A DNA stretch of 64,000 bases from JAGQPD01 sp020426865 (GTDB taxonomy: Bacteria; Planctomycetota; Planctomycetia; Pirellulales; Pirellulaceae), in the NCBI GenBank assembly GCA_041399065.1, contig JAWKTN010000002.1, positions 620,001 to 684,000 of the forward strand. The letters are read 5' to 3'. The notes under the pieces are model-generated. The model made no database searches. It worked only from the letters and a program-made list of their open reading frames with translations, and was not told the origin of the DNA. Positions 45,731-55,194 of the stretch are shown piece after piece; the first letter of the stretch is position 1; each line of letters opens with the position of its first letter. The translations under genes were made by a program, and so were the position numbers.

Positions 45731-46294
45731 ATGCGGTTTCGGTTGCGTTCATTTCTTTGGTTCGTTCTCGTTTGTGCCGTAATGCTCATAGTCTGTTCCT
45801 ATGTTCGCTCGCCGTCAGCGAGGGACCCTGTTCTTCTAAACACCGTCAGCTATTCAGCTAAGCTGGAAGCATGGGAATTGCAGCCCTACGATTGGTCCAC
45901 CTATTCTGGCGATCCACCACCCGATTGCTTCGCAACAAGAAGTGGGCCAATTATAATCGATGGTGTAGAAGAGGAGATGGTCGCGAGTATTCTTTGGGAC
46001 GAATTGGCTTGGAACTCTCCGTTCACAAGGCTCGCCCTCAGGCCTTATTATGACTACCGCATTCGATTTACGCGAGAGGGCGAAGTTGTGGAGTTTCTTT
46101 TGGATTTCGACGACTCGTATTTCTCTGTGTATAGAAACCGTGGATACGTGGACGAGGGGGAATTGGGGCGAGGGGCCGTTCGCATTCTGGCGATTCTTCA
46201 GCGACGATGTGACACTGCGAAGGCACTTGCGGACGAATACTCGCCACAGTACTCAGAGGGTAAAGCCACATCAAACGAGTCAAGAAAGGAATGA
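45731..46294 (+). CDS. Small membrane/secreted hypothetical protein
   Basis: 187 residues. N-terminus MRFRLRSFLWFVLVCAVMLIVCSYVRS is a single anchor helix after a basic start, in the style of planctomycete small membrane proteins; the rest is acidic and contains FDDSYFSVYRNRGYVDEGELGRGAVRIL. No domain recognised. Followed 30 bases later by the ~68-bp repeat that also follows the TPR gene. Confidence 0.72.
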   Translation: MRFRLRSFLWFVLVCAVMLIVCSYVRSPSARDPVLLNTVSYSAKLEAWELQPYDWSTYSGDPPPDCFATRSGPIIIDGVEEEMVASILWDELAWNSPFTRLALRPYYDYRIRFTREGEVVEFLLDFDDSYFSVYRNRGYVDEGELGRGAVRILAILQRRCDTAKALADEYSPQYSEGKATSNESRKE

Positions 46295-46326
46295 AAGAAT
46301 TTGGTAGACGCCACGGTCGCCGTGCA

Positions 46327-46395
46327 AGAAGGAATGAAGTAGAAGGTAAATTCAGTGCGAACTAACACGGTGCTGGCGCACCGGTAGCGGTAAAC
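46327..46395. repeat. ~69-bp repeat, copy B
   Basis: agaaggaatgaagtagaagg to gcaccggtagcggtaaac; partner of 44498-44565. Confidence 0.8.
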
Positions 46396-46950
46396 GATAG
46401 ACCGCTGGCACGGGCTTTGCTTTTAGAGCGTTAGACGGGGATTTTTAACGACGGATGAGCGTCGCGTGCCGGGACGAGCGAATCGCCAGTGGGATGGACG
46501 CGGTTGGAAGCGCGCTTACGTCCGTCACGACTGCTACAGAGCAAGCACGGAAGTGCGGTTGGCGCAGACGCTGAGGGTAACACGGTGTTGGCCGTGAATC
46601 AAGATGAAGAAAGTGATCCTTTGCGGGACACCCTGTTGCCCGGTTCGAGCGAGTCGGTCTCATCACGGGACTCCCTCGAGTTCCGACGCCCTACTTTTTT
46701 GCGTCGTTTAGCGCGAGTAGGGGAGTCTGCTTCTTCTAATCTAGCGGCGGGTAGTTGGGATTGCACATCTGCCCCAGATTGCCCAACTAAGTAGCGAGTC
46801 GGCGCCTTTGCTCCGAGTACGATCGCGGCGCTGGACCGTAACACAGTTGCGTCGGGCCTTCGGCCCGGAGGGCCGCAACAACCTCTGCCGGTGGCGCAGC
46901 CACCGGCGGCGTGCTCCCCCGCTCCCAGGCCCGGAGGGCCGACACACATA

Positions 46951-47093
46951 CGGCAAAGCGAGTTGGCAATAGCGGCGAGTTCGTGCATCTTGGCGCGAAT
47001 GGCAAAACGGGATTACCATTGTGTTGTTCCTTGGCCCCCTCGCCGGCTTGCCCGGCAGGAGCCAAGTGCAACGCCGGAGCGTTACAGCTGGAC
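46951..47093. repeat. Dispersed repeat, copy 1 (partner at 54103-54241)
   Basis: Shares cggca(a)tagcgagttggc, cgcgaatggcaa(a/g)acggg and gggattaccattg with the copy at 54.1 kb, the two being clearly alignable for about 140 bases. On the minus strand both encode MVIP-CHSRQDARTR. Confidence 0.85.
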
Positions 47094-47302
47094 CGAGGGC
47101 GCGTTGGGCGCCTCGCGTGCGTCACAAAGAGCCAGAACGATGAAAGTCAGGTCAAGGAGATGATTCGCTCGAGCTGTTTGACGGTACCTATGGAGGTGTC
47201 AATGTTGGAATTCGCACACAACAGACCGGAACCACAAAAAGATGCACAGCGGAAGATAGCAATAATTCTTATAGTAGGCATGGAAGAATCGGCCGGGCTG
47301 AT

Positions 47303-47584
47303 GACCATGCAGCGCAGTTGTTCGTGGTCATTGTGGTCTTTGTAACCCCAATCGATAGCAAAACTAAGTTGGGCCAACAATTCCTCGGCATGACGTGTCG
47401 TGAACCTCGGATCGCGATAATCGTCGAAGCACTTAGCCAATTTGCTAAGAAAGCCAAACTTCATGTCCAATTCGAGTATCAACAGGGCGCCGACATCCGA
47501 ATTGATGGCGGCAGTATCGAAATCGGCTCGGACTTCTCGCCGTCCTAGCTGCTGAAATTCCAGTTTTCTTGGGTACACTTTGTC
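47303..47584 (-). pseudogene. IS1380-type transposase N-terminal remnant
   Basis: About 94 residues: REVRADFDTAAINSDVGALLILELDMKFGFLSKLAKCFDDYRDPRFT, then EELLAQLSFAIDWGYKDHNDHEQLR. This is the order of IS1380 N-termini (F-D-G-G-x-x-S-D-A-G-x-x-L-L ... DYRDP ... GYEDLNDHD). After HEQLR the similarity ends and the DDE core is missing. Upstream the frame runs on into unrelated sequence. No terminal inverted repeats were found at the ends. Dead remnant of an insertion sequence. Confidence 0.75.
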
Positions 47585-47861
47585 ATGTCCAGGCCGCTCC
47601 ATGTGGTTGCTAAATTGTCCTGTAACCAAAAAAATGTACACAAGCAAAGGGGAGCTTGGATCTTTAACGCTGCGAGAAATGCGGTCTAGACCCAGTGGTT
47701 CGAGTGGTGGCGTTAGCTCGCCGTGAAAATTCAAATTTTCTTGTCCGCCCGTGCCTTCGTTTGGCAATTATGTCTGTGCCAGTGGGAAGACGATTGGGCG
47801 ATTGACTCCGTTCAGGAGGGGGCGATCGCAATTTGAAGAGTTCCAGCACGAAAGGAGCGTT

Positions 47862-50800
47862 GTGACTGTTCATCACGTATCCATCCCGGGCCGCCTGCGC
47901 GGGCGGCGTCTTCTTTCTCATCGAATTCTCACTCTTCAACAGCTTGAACAACGCGAACTACTGGCATACGATCTTTTCGAACCCGACGGCATGCCGGCAC
48001 AGGCGCGGAGTATTGGGACGAATGGTGTGCCGCAGACGCACTCGATTGATTCTGTAGGCGATCAGGACTGGATAAGATTCACCATCAATGAAGTGTCGCA
48101 AGTGATCATCGAAACTCGCGGTGACACGTCGGCCGACACGGAAATTCGACTCTATTCTGACGACGACACAGATCGCTACATCGAGCTCGACGACAACGAC
48201 GGGCAGGGCAGCTATTCCCGCATCGACCGCGATCTGCCACCAGGTACGTACGTCGTCCGGATCGAAGAGGACGGCAACAACGCGACGATCGACGCATACG
48301 ACGTATCGGTTCTGTCTACTTCGTTGGCCTCGCTTGCCGATACGTACGAGAACGACGACACTCGTGACAATGCCAGGCCGTTGGTGGCGAATGCGGCACC
48401 CCAACCCCACACCATTCACCACGCTCTTGACGAAGATTGGCAGTGGTTCGAAATCCAGGTTCCCTCGAAAGTGGTCGTGGAGACGAACGGTGACGCAGGG
48501 GATACCGTCGTTCGCCTATTCGATCAGCGACAGAGTGAGATTGGCTACGACGACGACGGTGGCCCTGGTAGTTTTTCCCGCTTTGTCGCCTACCTCGATT
48601 CGGGCCGTTACTGGGTGCAGACGACGGAATACCGTCAAGACGCACGAATTCCTGCCTATACGACGTCGTTGACGACAACCCCATTGACGGACCTCGCCGA
48701 TGCGTTTGAAAGCGACGACCTGCGCGCCACGGCCACACCACTTTATTACGGTATAACGGAACAACAGCGGAGCCTACACCTGCCAACGGACGTCGATTGG
48801 CTGCGGTTCGATATCGCAGAATCCAGTGTGTTCACATTGGATGTGCAGGAGGCATCGGGTTCGTCTGGTCGCGTCGGTGCCGCGATCTATCCGCTGGGAT
48901 CGGACGATGCGGTTGTATCATTCACCACGTCGCGGATTCGCACAATCTTGGCACCTGGGAATTACTACCTGGGCCTCGCGGAATACCAACAGGATGACGT
49001 TGTTGAGTCGTATGTGCTCGACACATCGATCGCGGCGCTTCCCGATCTCGTGGCCAACTCGATCGAATTCGAGCATCCGCGAGAAGTCCGTATCGGACAG
49101 TCAATCGATTTGGCTTGGTTGGCGAGCAACGTTGGACCAGGAGCAACCAACCTTGACGGAAGCTACCGCGAGACATGGTACGACGCCGTTTACTTATCGG
49201 ACGATCCCTTGCTGGGCAACGATCGCTTTCTTCGATCGGTAAGTCGCAGCAGCGACAACGCGCGAATCTCCGGTGACGGATACGAGGCGTCGACGCGGGT
49301 GCAACTGCCACACGATGCTCGATTCATCGGGCAGGATGCTTTTCTATTGGTGTGGATCGACTACGATGACGACGTCGTCGAGGTGAATGAAGAAAACAAC
49401 GTACTCGCTATCCCGATTCGTTTTACTGAGACAATCGAGTTGGTGTCGCCCTTTGCGGATACGTGGGTTGACCCGAAAGACTCATTCGAAATTGAGTGGA
49501 TCGCCAACGTAGCGGAAGGAAAGTTGGGGCAGGTGTCCGTTGCGATCGACTCGGACGCTGATCCGTCCAACGGGGTTGGACACCGCTACTTGACACAGCC
49601 TATTTTCACGCAGGGGGAAGGTTCAACCGAGAGTGCGATCCTACCGGCCCTCGAGTTGCCTGAGCGAGACGACCCCTATTTCGTTTGGCTACGGATGGAG
49701 ACCCAAAACGGATTTCGGTATAGCAACACAATTCCGATCGAAGTGCGGTCGAACACAGCTTGGTCCGACGACGCGATCGGCGATACTGTCGGCGGTAGTG
49801 GCTACGAAGTGTTTGGAATGGAATCTTTCGTCCGTGGCAGTACGTTGAGTTTTCGCGTGCGTACAAACTACAATCCGTCGAAACCATATTCGGGTCATAG
49901 TACGGGTGGTGGCGATATGCTACTACAAATTGGCGGTGTGACCTATGGGCTGGCTGTGAATACCCACGAGTTGGAACAACAGGCGGGTGAAGTTGTAGCG
50001 GGGAATTTATACCGCGGTGCAAGCTTTCGGGGCGGCACGACCGTTTCTGAGGTTCCAACCTTTATCGCCAGCTATACCGAAGAGATTGAAGGGGCATCGA
50101 CCGTCAGCTTTGAGGAATCGGCAGGTACCCCGTGGGGGTATATCATCAGCGGAACCATCGAATTGGAGGATATTGACGATTTCGATTGGGGCGACGAAAT
50201 CAGTATTTCGTGGGCCATGTATTGTGGGAATGATACCGACGAGGTGGTCATCATTCCCGATCGTCCCGACGATCCCGACGATGGTGCCCACTACGACGTT
50301 TCGATCCGCGACCTGACTTGGAACGACAATCAGACGGCGGTGAAGCTTGTTTACGACGTCGGTGAAGACGACTTGCCTGGCGGTGGGGAGATAAGCCTTT
50401 ACTGGTCGTCAAGCATGCAGGTCGAGGGCCGCATCGGAAATCCGATGTGGCGAGAATCGCTTTCAACACAAGTCGGCGAACATGGACCGATTGACGTTGC
50501 CGTCGATATCCTGAACGACAAGCCGGCGGACGCGGAATATGTGTTAGTGTTTGCCGATTCCGGAAAAGTGATCGATGAGTCGAATGAAACGAACAATGTG
50601 TTGGCAATTGCCATCGACAGGACGACGTTGTCGGGTGACGCGCTACTGGAGTTAATGGCACGCGATGTCGCCTATCGTGACACATGGAACGCCTCGCAAG
50701 GCAACGACCCGGCGCAATCGGTCGTCGTTCCTGGACCGCAAGGTAGCCTGATCGATACTGGTTACGCCGTGAGCCAAGTTTTCAGGGGCGGGGGGGGCTT

Positions 50801-53651
50801 CTATGCCGTGGGCATGACGGCCGATGGCATGGCACCTATCCTCGCCGTCCGAGGCACAGAACCGGCCAACGCCAGTACCGATCTCTTTACCGACTCTGAT
50901 CCGCGAGGTATCGGCTATGGGCAATATCTCGACCACCGAGTTGAAGTTGTGGGATGGTTGAATCAAGTTGCCGAGGCTGGTCATGCTCCCATCATCGTTG
51001 GCCACAGCCTTGGGGGTGCGCTGGCACAGTTCTTTACGGCCTACTATACGTCGATCGGCGGCCAGGTATCCGAGCTGGTCACGTTCAACTCGCCAGGGAT
51101 TACCAAAACCGACGCGAACCTCTTCCGGCCGGAGGGGATAAAACGGGTGATGCACTACATCATCAATGGCGATGTTGTTTCGATGGCAGGCGACACGTAC
51201 CTTCCGGGTAGCTACAAGTCGGTTGAATTTCGCGATTGGAATCTACTGAACAAGCATCTGTTGCCGGTCATTATCGATTCTTACAACAACGACGTGAGCC
51301 CGCGGCTTCGACCGGCTGACCGCGTAATCTCCGCGGCCGCGCGAACCGATTGGCTGAGCGATCCGTTCTATTTCCACACCGATCTTGACTATCTCGGGTG
51401 GTTGTCGGCCCTCTATGTTGGGGCCAGGACGGCGATGGGAGAGGACAGTCTAGGTGCGAAAATTCCTGCATGGTTGCTGTTTCGTACGACCGCCGAAGAA
51501 AAGCGACAAGAAATCGGCAGAGCGATCCATACGATTGCTGGCCTGGTCAATCCAGGCTCCCATAACGCCGTGATCCAGTTGAGCGTCCCGGAGCTCGATC
51601 TTCGTCTGTCCGACGCGCTCGACATTACGGCAAAGGAGCTTAAAGCAGAGCTGTTCAATGAGAACGGCGAACGCAAGCTGCGGATGCAGGGGAAAGTGCG
51701 GTTGGGATCGTCTTCGGATGATCCGGCGACGCATGCGAAACTGCCCAGTGTGACGGTCGACTTCGCAGCACCGAACTTCGTTGAGTTCAGCCATTCTTCC
51801 GGTTGGGAAATGCGCGGCAAGGCGACCGCCAATAGCCTGTCGTTACCAGTGGTGCCCGGTGTACTGACCTTGAACGATCTCTTTCTGGAAATCGACAATT
51901 CAGACAACCCGGCCCCGCCGACCCAAGGTGAGAACATTGAATGTGGCGTGCCGAATGAATTGGGCGCACCGGCGGCACCACGACCTCAGGCGTCACGTAT
52001 CCGTGGTGGCGGGACCGTTCGCACAGCCGCTGGTGTCGACATCACCGTGGGACTTGGTGTCTACGACGGCGATATTAACTATGTGGGTGTCGGTTTGGAC
52101 AACCTCAACCGGCCGATTCCGGGCACCCCCATGTTCCTGCAGTGCATCGCTGGGCATGTGGATCATCTGTCGGGTGCTGATCCCGAACCGACATCGTTTT
52201 CTCCGCAAGTAGGTGTCACCGCCGGGCCGCGTATTACGATCAACATGCCCGATTGGGCCGGCGGCAGCTATTCGGGAGCACTGGCGAGGTTGGCGGTCCA
52301 AGGAACGATGAACCGTCAGGCCTTGCACGGTGCCGCAAATTTCTCGATTCTCGCCGGATTGGCCGAAGGGTCGGGGCAAGGTGAGTTGAACTGGGACAAG
52401 GGCTACTTGCATGCCGACGGCAAGATGAACCTGATCGGGGGGCTAATTCAGACTACGGCACAGATGCGAGTTGACAGTGACTTCAACATGGGCATGCACG
52501 GTGTCGCAAACGTGCGACTTCCGAGCATTCCCTGGACTCCGCTGCATGGCCAATCGGTCGGTGATGGTCACGTGGCACTGCAATATACTCATGACGGCAA
52601 TTACACTAATGACTATATTGCGGCATGGGGAACGCTCAACGTGCCGATTTACGGACCGATGACGTTGGGATTCAAAATCACTTTCGATGGAGACATCACG
52701 GTCATTACCGACATGGAAGACCTGGGCCCATTGCCCGGATCGCCGGGAGGTACGATTCGTGGTATTCAGCCAGTGGCGCTGCCGGCCGTACCGAACGAAT
52801 TCGTTACGGGGCGTACCTTTGCGGTCACGGGGAATCCGGAGCGGTTGCTGTTGCGGGCTACTTGGCCAACGGGCGATGCACCTGCCGATGTGGTGGTAGT
52901 CGACCCACAGGGGCACCGTTGGTCGACTCGCGATCTGCCACCGGGTTCCCCCATCGTGTTGCTTGAACCAATGGCAACAAGCAACTCGCAAGCGTGGGGA
53001 GTTGTCAGACCATCGGCCGGAAATTGGTCATTGCAGGCCGTGGGGGGCGCGGCACACTTCGAGGCATGGATCAGTGCGACGGCACCGTCAATGTCGATCG
53101 ACGCGGTCCACCGGCGTTCTAGCCAACGGGTTGATGTGGCCTTCTCGACGACGACTGATGTTCCTGCCGCCGTATCATTCTACTATTCAGCCGACCCGAA
53201 CGGACATAACCTGCAGTTCATCGGCAACACAAATTCGACCCGCGGCTCAGGGACATACACATGGAATACCGATGGCATGGAGCCAGGGCGTTACCATCTT
53301 TACGCGATTGTTGACGACGGCGAACATCCTCCGGTTCCGGCGATGATCGGCAATGGTTGGGCGGTTCAAGTTGGCAGTCACGCCATTCACAATGCTGATT
53401 TAGCAGAGGATGTCGATGGCGACCGTATCGTGTCTCTGCTAGACATTGTAAAACTCATCGATTGGTTCGATACGCATCCCGCCGAGTTTGCGGCTGGCGC
53501 CCTGCCATTGCCCGATGTGCCGAACAAGATGTTCGACGTCAATAACGACGGCGTGATTTCATTGATCGATGTGTTGAAGATCATCAACTACATCGACCGT
53601 GTTCACGCCCAGTCGAATGTGCTGTTTACCGAGCCCGTATATTTGCGGTGA
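47862..53651 (+). CDS. Giant secreted multidomain protein with lipase-type hydrolase domain and dockerin-like repeats
   Basis: About 1929 residues from GTG 47862 (AAAGGAG 4 bases upstream). Near the start is TLQQLEQRELLA, the LEPR-XLL-type surface-protein motif. Three pre-peptidase C-terminal (PPC) domains follow (DQDWIRFTI, DEDWQWFEI, DVDWLRFDI; about 50-380), then CARDB-like domains (VNEENNVLAI; SNETNNVLAI). Residues about 930-1130 form a lipase class 3-type alpha/beta hydrolase with nucleophile elbow VGHSLGGALAQFF. A beta-rich middle part is followed by a Fibronectin-like stretch and two calcium-loop repeats (DVDGDRIVSLLDIVKLI and DVNNDGVISLIDVLKIINYI). Ends NVLFTEPVYLR without a PEP-CTERM tail. 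Probable secreted or surface lipase or esterase. Confidence 0.88.
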   Translation: MTVHHVSIPGRLRGRRLLSHRILTLQQLEQRELLAYDLFEPDGMPAQARSIGTNGVPQTHSIDSVGDQDWIRFTINEVSQVIIETRGDTSADTEIRLYSDDDTDRYIELDDNDGQGSYSRIDRDLPPGTYVVRIEEDGNNATIDAYDVSVLSTSLASLADTYENDDTRDNARPLVANAAPQPHTIHHALDEDWQWFEIQVPSKVVVETNGDAGDTVVRLFDQRQSEIGYDDDGGPGSFSRFVAYLDSGRYWVQTTEYRQDARIPAYTTSLTTTPLTDLADAFESDDLRATATPLYYGITEQQRSLHLPTDVDWLRFDIAESSVFTLDVQEASGSSGRVGAAIYPLGSDDAVVSFTTSRIRTILAPGNYYLGLAEYQQDDVVESYVLDTSIAALPDLVANSIEFEHPREVRIGQSIDLAWLASNVGPGATNLDGSYRETWYDAVYLSDDPLLGNDRFLRSVSRSSDNARISGDGYEASTRVQLPHDARFIGQDAFLLVWIDYDDDVVEVNEENNVLAIPIRFTETIELVSPFADTWVDPKDSFEIEWIANVAEGKLGQVSVAIDSDADPSNGVGHRYLTQPIFTQGEGSTESAILPALELPERDDPYFVWLRMETQNGFRYSNTIPIEVRSNTAWSDDAIGDTVGGSGYEVFGMESFVRGSTLSFRVRTNYNPSKPYSGHSTGGGDMLLQIGGVTYGLAVNTHELEQQAGEVVAGNLYRGASFRGGTTVSEVPTFIASYTEEIEGASTVSFEESAGTPWGYIISGTIELEDIDDFDWGDEISISWAMYCGNDTDEVVIIPDRPDDPDDGAHYDVSIRDLTWNDNQTAVKLVYDVGEDDLPGGGEISLYWSSSMQVEGRIGNPMWRESLSTQVGEHGPIDVAVDILNDKPADAEYVLVFADSGKVIDESNETNNVLAIAIDRTTLSGDALLELMARDVAYRDTWNASQGNDPAQSVVVPGPQGSLIDTGYAVSQVFRGGGGFYAVGMTADGMAPILAVRGTEPANASTDLFTDSDPRGIGYGQYLDHRVEVVGWLNQVAEAGHAPIIVGHSLGGALAQFFTAYYTSIGGQVSELVTFNSPGITKTDANLFRPEGIKRVMHYIINGDVVSMAGDTYLPGSYKSVEFRDWNLLNKHLLPVIIDSYNNDVSPRLRPADRVISAAARTDWLSDPFYFHTDLDYLGWLSALYVGARTAMGEDSLGAKIPAWLLFRTTAEEKRQEIGRAIHTIAGLVNPGSHNAVIQLSVPELDLRLSDALDITAKELKAELFNENGERKLRMQGKVRLGSSSDDPATHAKLPSVTVDFAAPNFVEFSHSSGWEMRGKATANSLSLPVVPGVLTLNDLFLEIDNSDNPAPPTQGENIECGVPNELGAPAAPRPQASRIRGGGTVRTAAGVDITVGLGVYDGDINYVGVGLDNLNRPIPGTPMFLQCIAGHVDHLSGADPEPTSFSPQVGVTAGPRITINMPDWAGGSYSGALARLAVQGTMNRQALHGAANFSILAGLAEGSGQGELNWDKGYLHADGKMNLIGGLIQTTAQMRVDSDFNMGMHGVANVRLPSIPWTPLHGQSVGDGHVALQYTHDGNYTNDYIAAWGTLNVPIYGPMTLGFKITFDGDITVITDMEDLGPLPGSPGGTIRGIQPVALPAVPNEFVTGRTFAVTGNPERLLLRATWPTGDAPADVVVVDPQGHRWSTRDLPPGSPIVLLEPMATSNSQAWGVVRPSAGNWSLQAVGGAAHFEAWISATAPSMSIDAVHRRSSQRVDVAFSTTTDVPAAVSFYYSADPNGHNLQFIGNTNSTRGSGTYTWNTDGMEPGRYHLYAIVDDGEHPPVPAMIGNGWAVQVGSHAIHNADLAEDVDGDRIVSLLDIVKLIDWFDTHPAEFAAGALPLPDVPNKMFDVNNDGVISLIDVLKIINYIDRVHAQSNVLFTEPVYLR

Positions 53652-53657
53652 TGCAGT

Positions 53658-53683
53658 GATGCGGCTGTTTCGGACGCCGCATC
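53658..53683 (+). terminator. Hairpin after the giant protein gene
   Basis: Stem gatgcggc (53658-53665) with gccgcatc (53676-53683), loop of 10. No clear T-run, so weak evidence for termination. Confidence 0.35.
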
Positions 53684-54102
53684 GTCCGCTTTTCGCTATA
53701 CGGAACGGTACTCTTTTCACCTGGAACATGTCAATTGCAAACCAATCCCGACTGTGCGATCCAAATGCGTCTTGCCCAATCGTTGAATCGGCCACATCTT
53801 GGAACGGTGAATTCGTTGCTGAATAAATGGACTACTGTTGTCGGCAAGGCAAGCGATACGCTCCTGGACATTCGGCGTCCACTCATTGTCAGTGTGGTTT
53901 TCTGAATAAGCGTTGTCGGTACGGGAGTGAATTGGGAGCGATGTTGTGATTTCTTAAAGGTTATCATTACAGCTGGTACCGGCGCCCCTCGCCCAAACGA
54001 CCGATACACATGCGGCCTTGCTCCCCAGTGACAGTTCCTATACCTCGAACCATATAGTATTGGTCGGCGCTAGCACGACAGGATTGATCACATCAGGACC
54101 AA

Positions 54103-54241
54103 CGGCATAGCGAGTTGGCGATGGCCGCGAGTTCGCGCATCTTGACGCGAATGGCAAGACGGGATTACCATTGCGTGGTTCCTTGGGCCCGTCGCCGGGC
54201 AAACCGGCGGGAAGGCCACGTGGGTCGTAGGAGCTTTACAC
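54103..54241. repeat. Dispersed repeat, copy 2 (partner at 46951-47093)
   Basis: Alignable with copy 1 over about 140 bases, with the block gggattaccattg conserved in full and frequent transitions elsewhere. Confidence 0.85.
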
Positions 54242-54483
54242 GCGCGTATCGGTGGCGAAGCTGAAGGAAGTGCACCACCGGTCGCATCCGTCGTAGCGTG
54301 ACGCAACCTGGCCTGTGACAATGGCATGCGTCACACGACATGAGATGGATCGCGAGAGCCACGATGCCTGGGTGCCAGGATGTTGTGATGTCAGGGTGAT
54401 GTGATGTCAGGGTGATGTGGTTTTCACATGGATGTCGTTTGGACGCAGAGGCGGTAGAGGGTGCAGAGCCCCGAGGGCATGTG

Positions 54484-55194
54484 ATGAGCTATCCGAGGCG
54501 TGGCATCTTTGTAACGGGCACGAATACGGACGTGGGAAAGACGTACGTAGCGGCGTTGCTTTGCCAGGTGCTGCGCGACGAGGGGGTCCGTGTGGGAGTC
54601 TACAAACCGGCGGCAAGCGGCTGTCAGCGGATTGGGACCGAATTGGTATCCGACGACGCGGTGGCGTTGTGGGAAGCGGCGGGGCGACCGTTGGACTTGC
54701 CGCGAGTCTGTCCGCAGCTGTTTGCTGCGCCGCTGGCCCCACACCTGGCCGCTCGACACGAGGGTCGCGAGTTGGATGAATCATTGTTGCTTGACGGCGC
54801 GGCCGCGTGGCGAGGACAATGCGACCTGTTAATTGTCGAAGGAGCGGGCGGATTGATGTCACCGATGGGGGACGAAATCTACGTGGCGGACTTGGCGTAT
54901 GAGCTGGGCTATCCACTGTTGGTCGTGGCCGCCAATGAATTGGGTGTGATCAATCAGACATTACAGACATTGATCACGGCTGCGACGTTTCGCGACGGGT
55001 TGCAAGTGGCAGGTGTCATCCTCAACGACGTCCATGCAAAAGACGCCGACACCGGTGGCGAAGCCGATGTCAGCGTCGATTCGAATTTCGCGGAGATTCA
55101 GCAGCGGATCGTCCCGCCACTGTTATGCCATATCGGCTGGGGGGAGCGGTCGTTGCCCGCTTCGATCCGCTGGTCGGAACTGGCGGAGCGTTAA
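54484..55194 (+). CDS. bioD: Dethiobiotin synthetase
   Basis: 236 residues from ATG 54484 (an in-frame GTG lies at 54481). RGIFVTGTNTDVGKTYVAALL holds the P-loop of BioD, followed by KPAASGC, EGAGGLMSPM and LLVVAANELGVINQTLQTL, the standard sequence of conserved blocks. Reaction: ATP-dependent ureido-ring closure of 7,8-diaminononanoate with CO2. No other bio genes are in the window. The 3' end overlaps the convergent GH57 gene by four bases. Confidence 0.95.
   Translation: MSYPRRGIFVTGTNTDVGKTYVAALLCQVLRDEGVRVGVYKPAASGCQRIGTELVSDDAVALWEAAGRPLDLPRVCPQLFAAPLAPHLAARHEGRELDESLLLDGAAAWRGQCDLLIVEGAGGLMSPMGDEIYVADLAYELGYPLLVVAANELGVINQTLQTLITAATFRDGLQVAGVILNDVHAKDADTGGEADVSVDSNFAEIQQRIVPPLLCHIGWGERSLPASIRWSELAER

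Larger units (their letters stand above)
46295..47302. other. Repeat-rich debris region
   Basis: Contains repeat copy B (46327-46395), a GC-rich palindromic stretch near 46853-46880 (cgggccttcggcccg), and the dispersed repeat 46951-47093 that recurs at 54.1 kb. An open frame on the minus strand (46599-46988) is probably a by-product of composition. No gene assigned. Confidence 0.5.
53652..54483. other. Intergenic debris region before bioD
   Basis: No gene. A hairpin gatgcggc/gccgcatc (53658-53683) follows the giant gene but has no T-run. The dispersed repeat copy 2 is at 54103-54241, and atacctcgaacca recurs near 54040. Just before bioD a short duplication gtgatgtcagggtgatgt occurs twice (about 54386-54418). 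Confidence 0.5.

Noticed and set aside
44498..46395. Integron gene cassettes
   Set aside because: The shared ~68-bp sequences lack paired core sites (RYYYAAC and GTTRRRY in the right positions) and no integrase is nearby, so only a cassette-like similarity is reported.
46599..46988. A 129-codon minus-strand frame in the debris region
   Set aside because: Low-complexity Arg/Gly/Pro composition from GC-rich repeats; overlaps the dispersed repeat and has no ribosome site.
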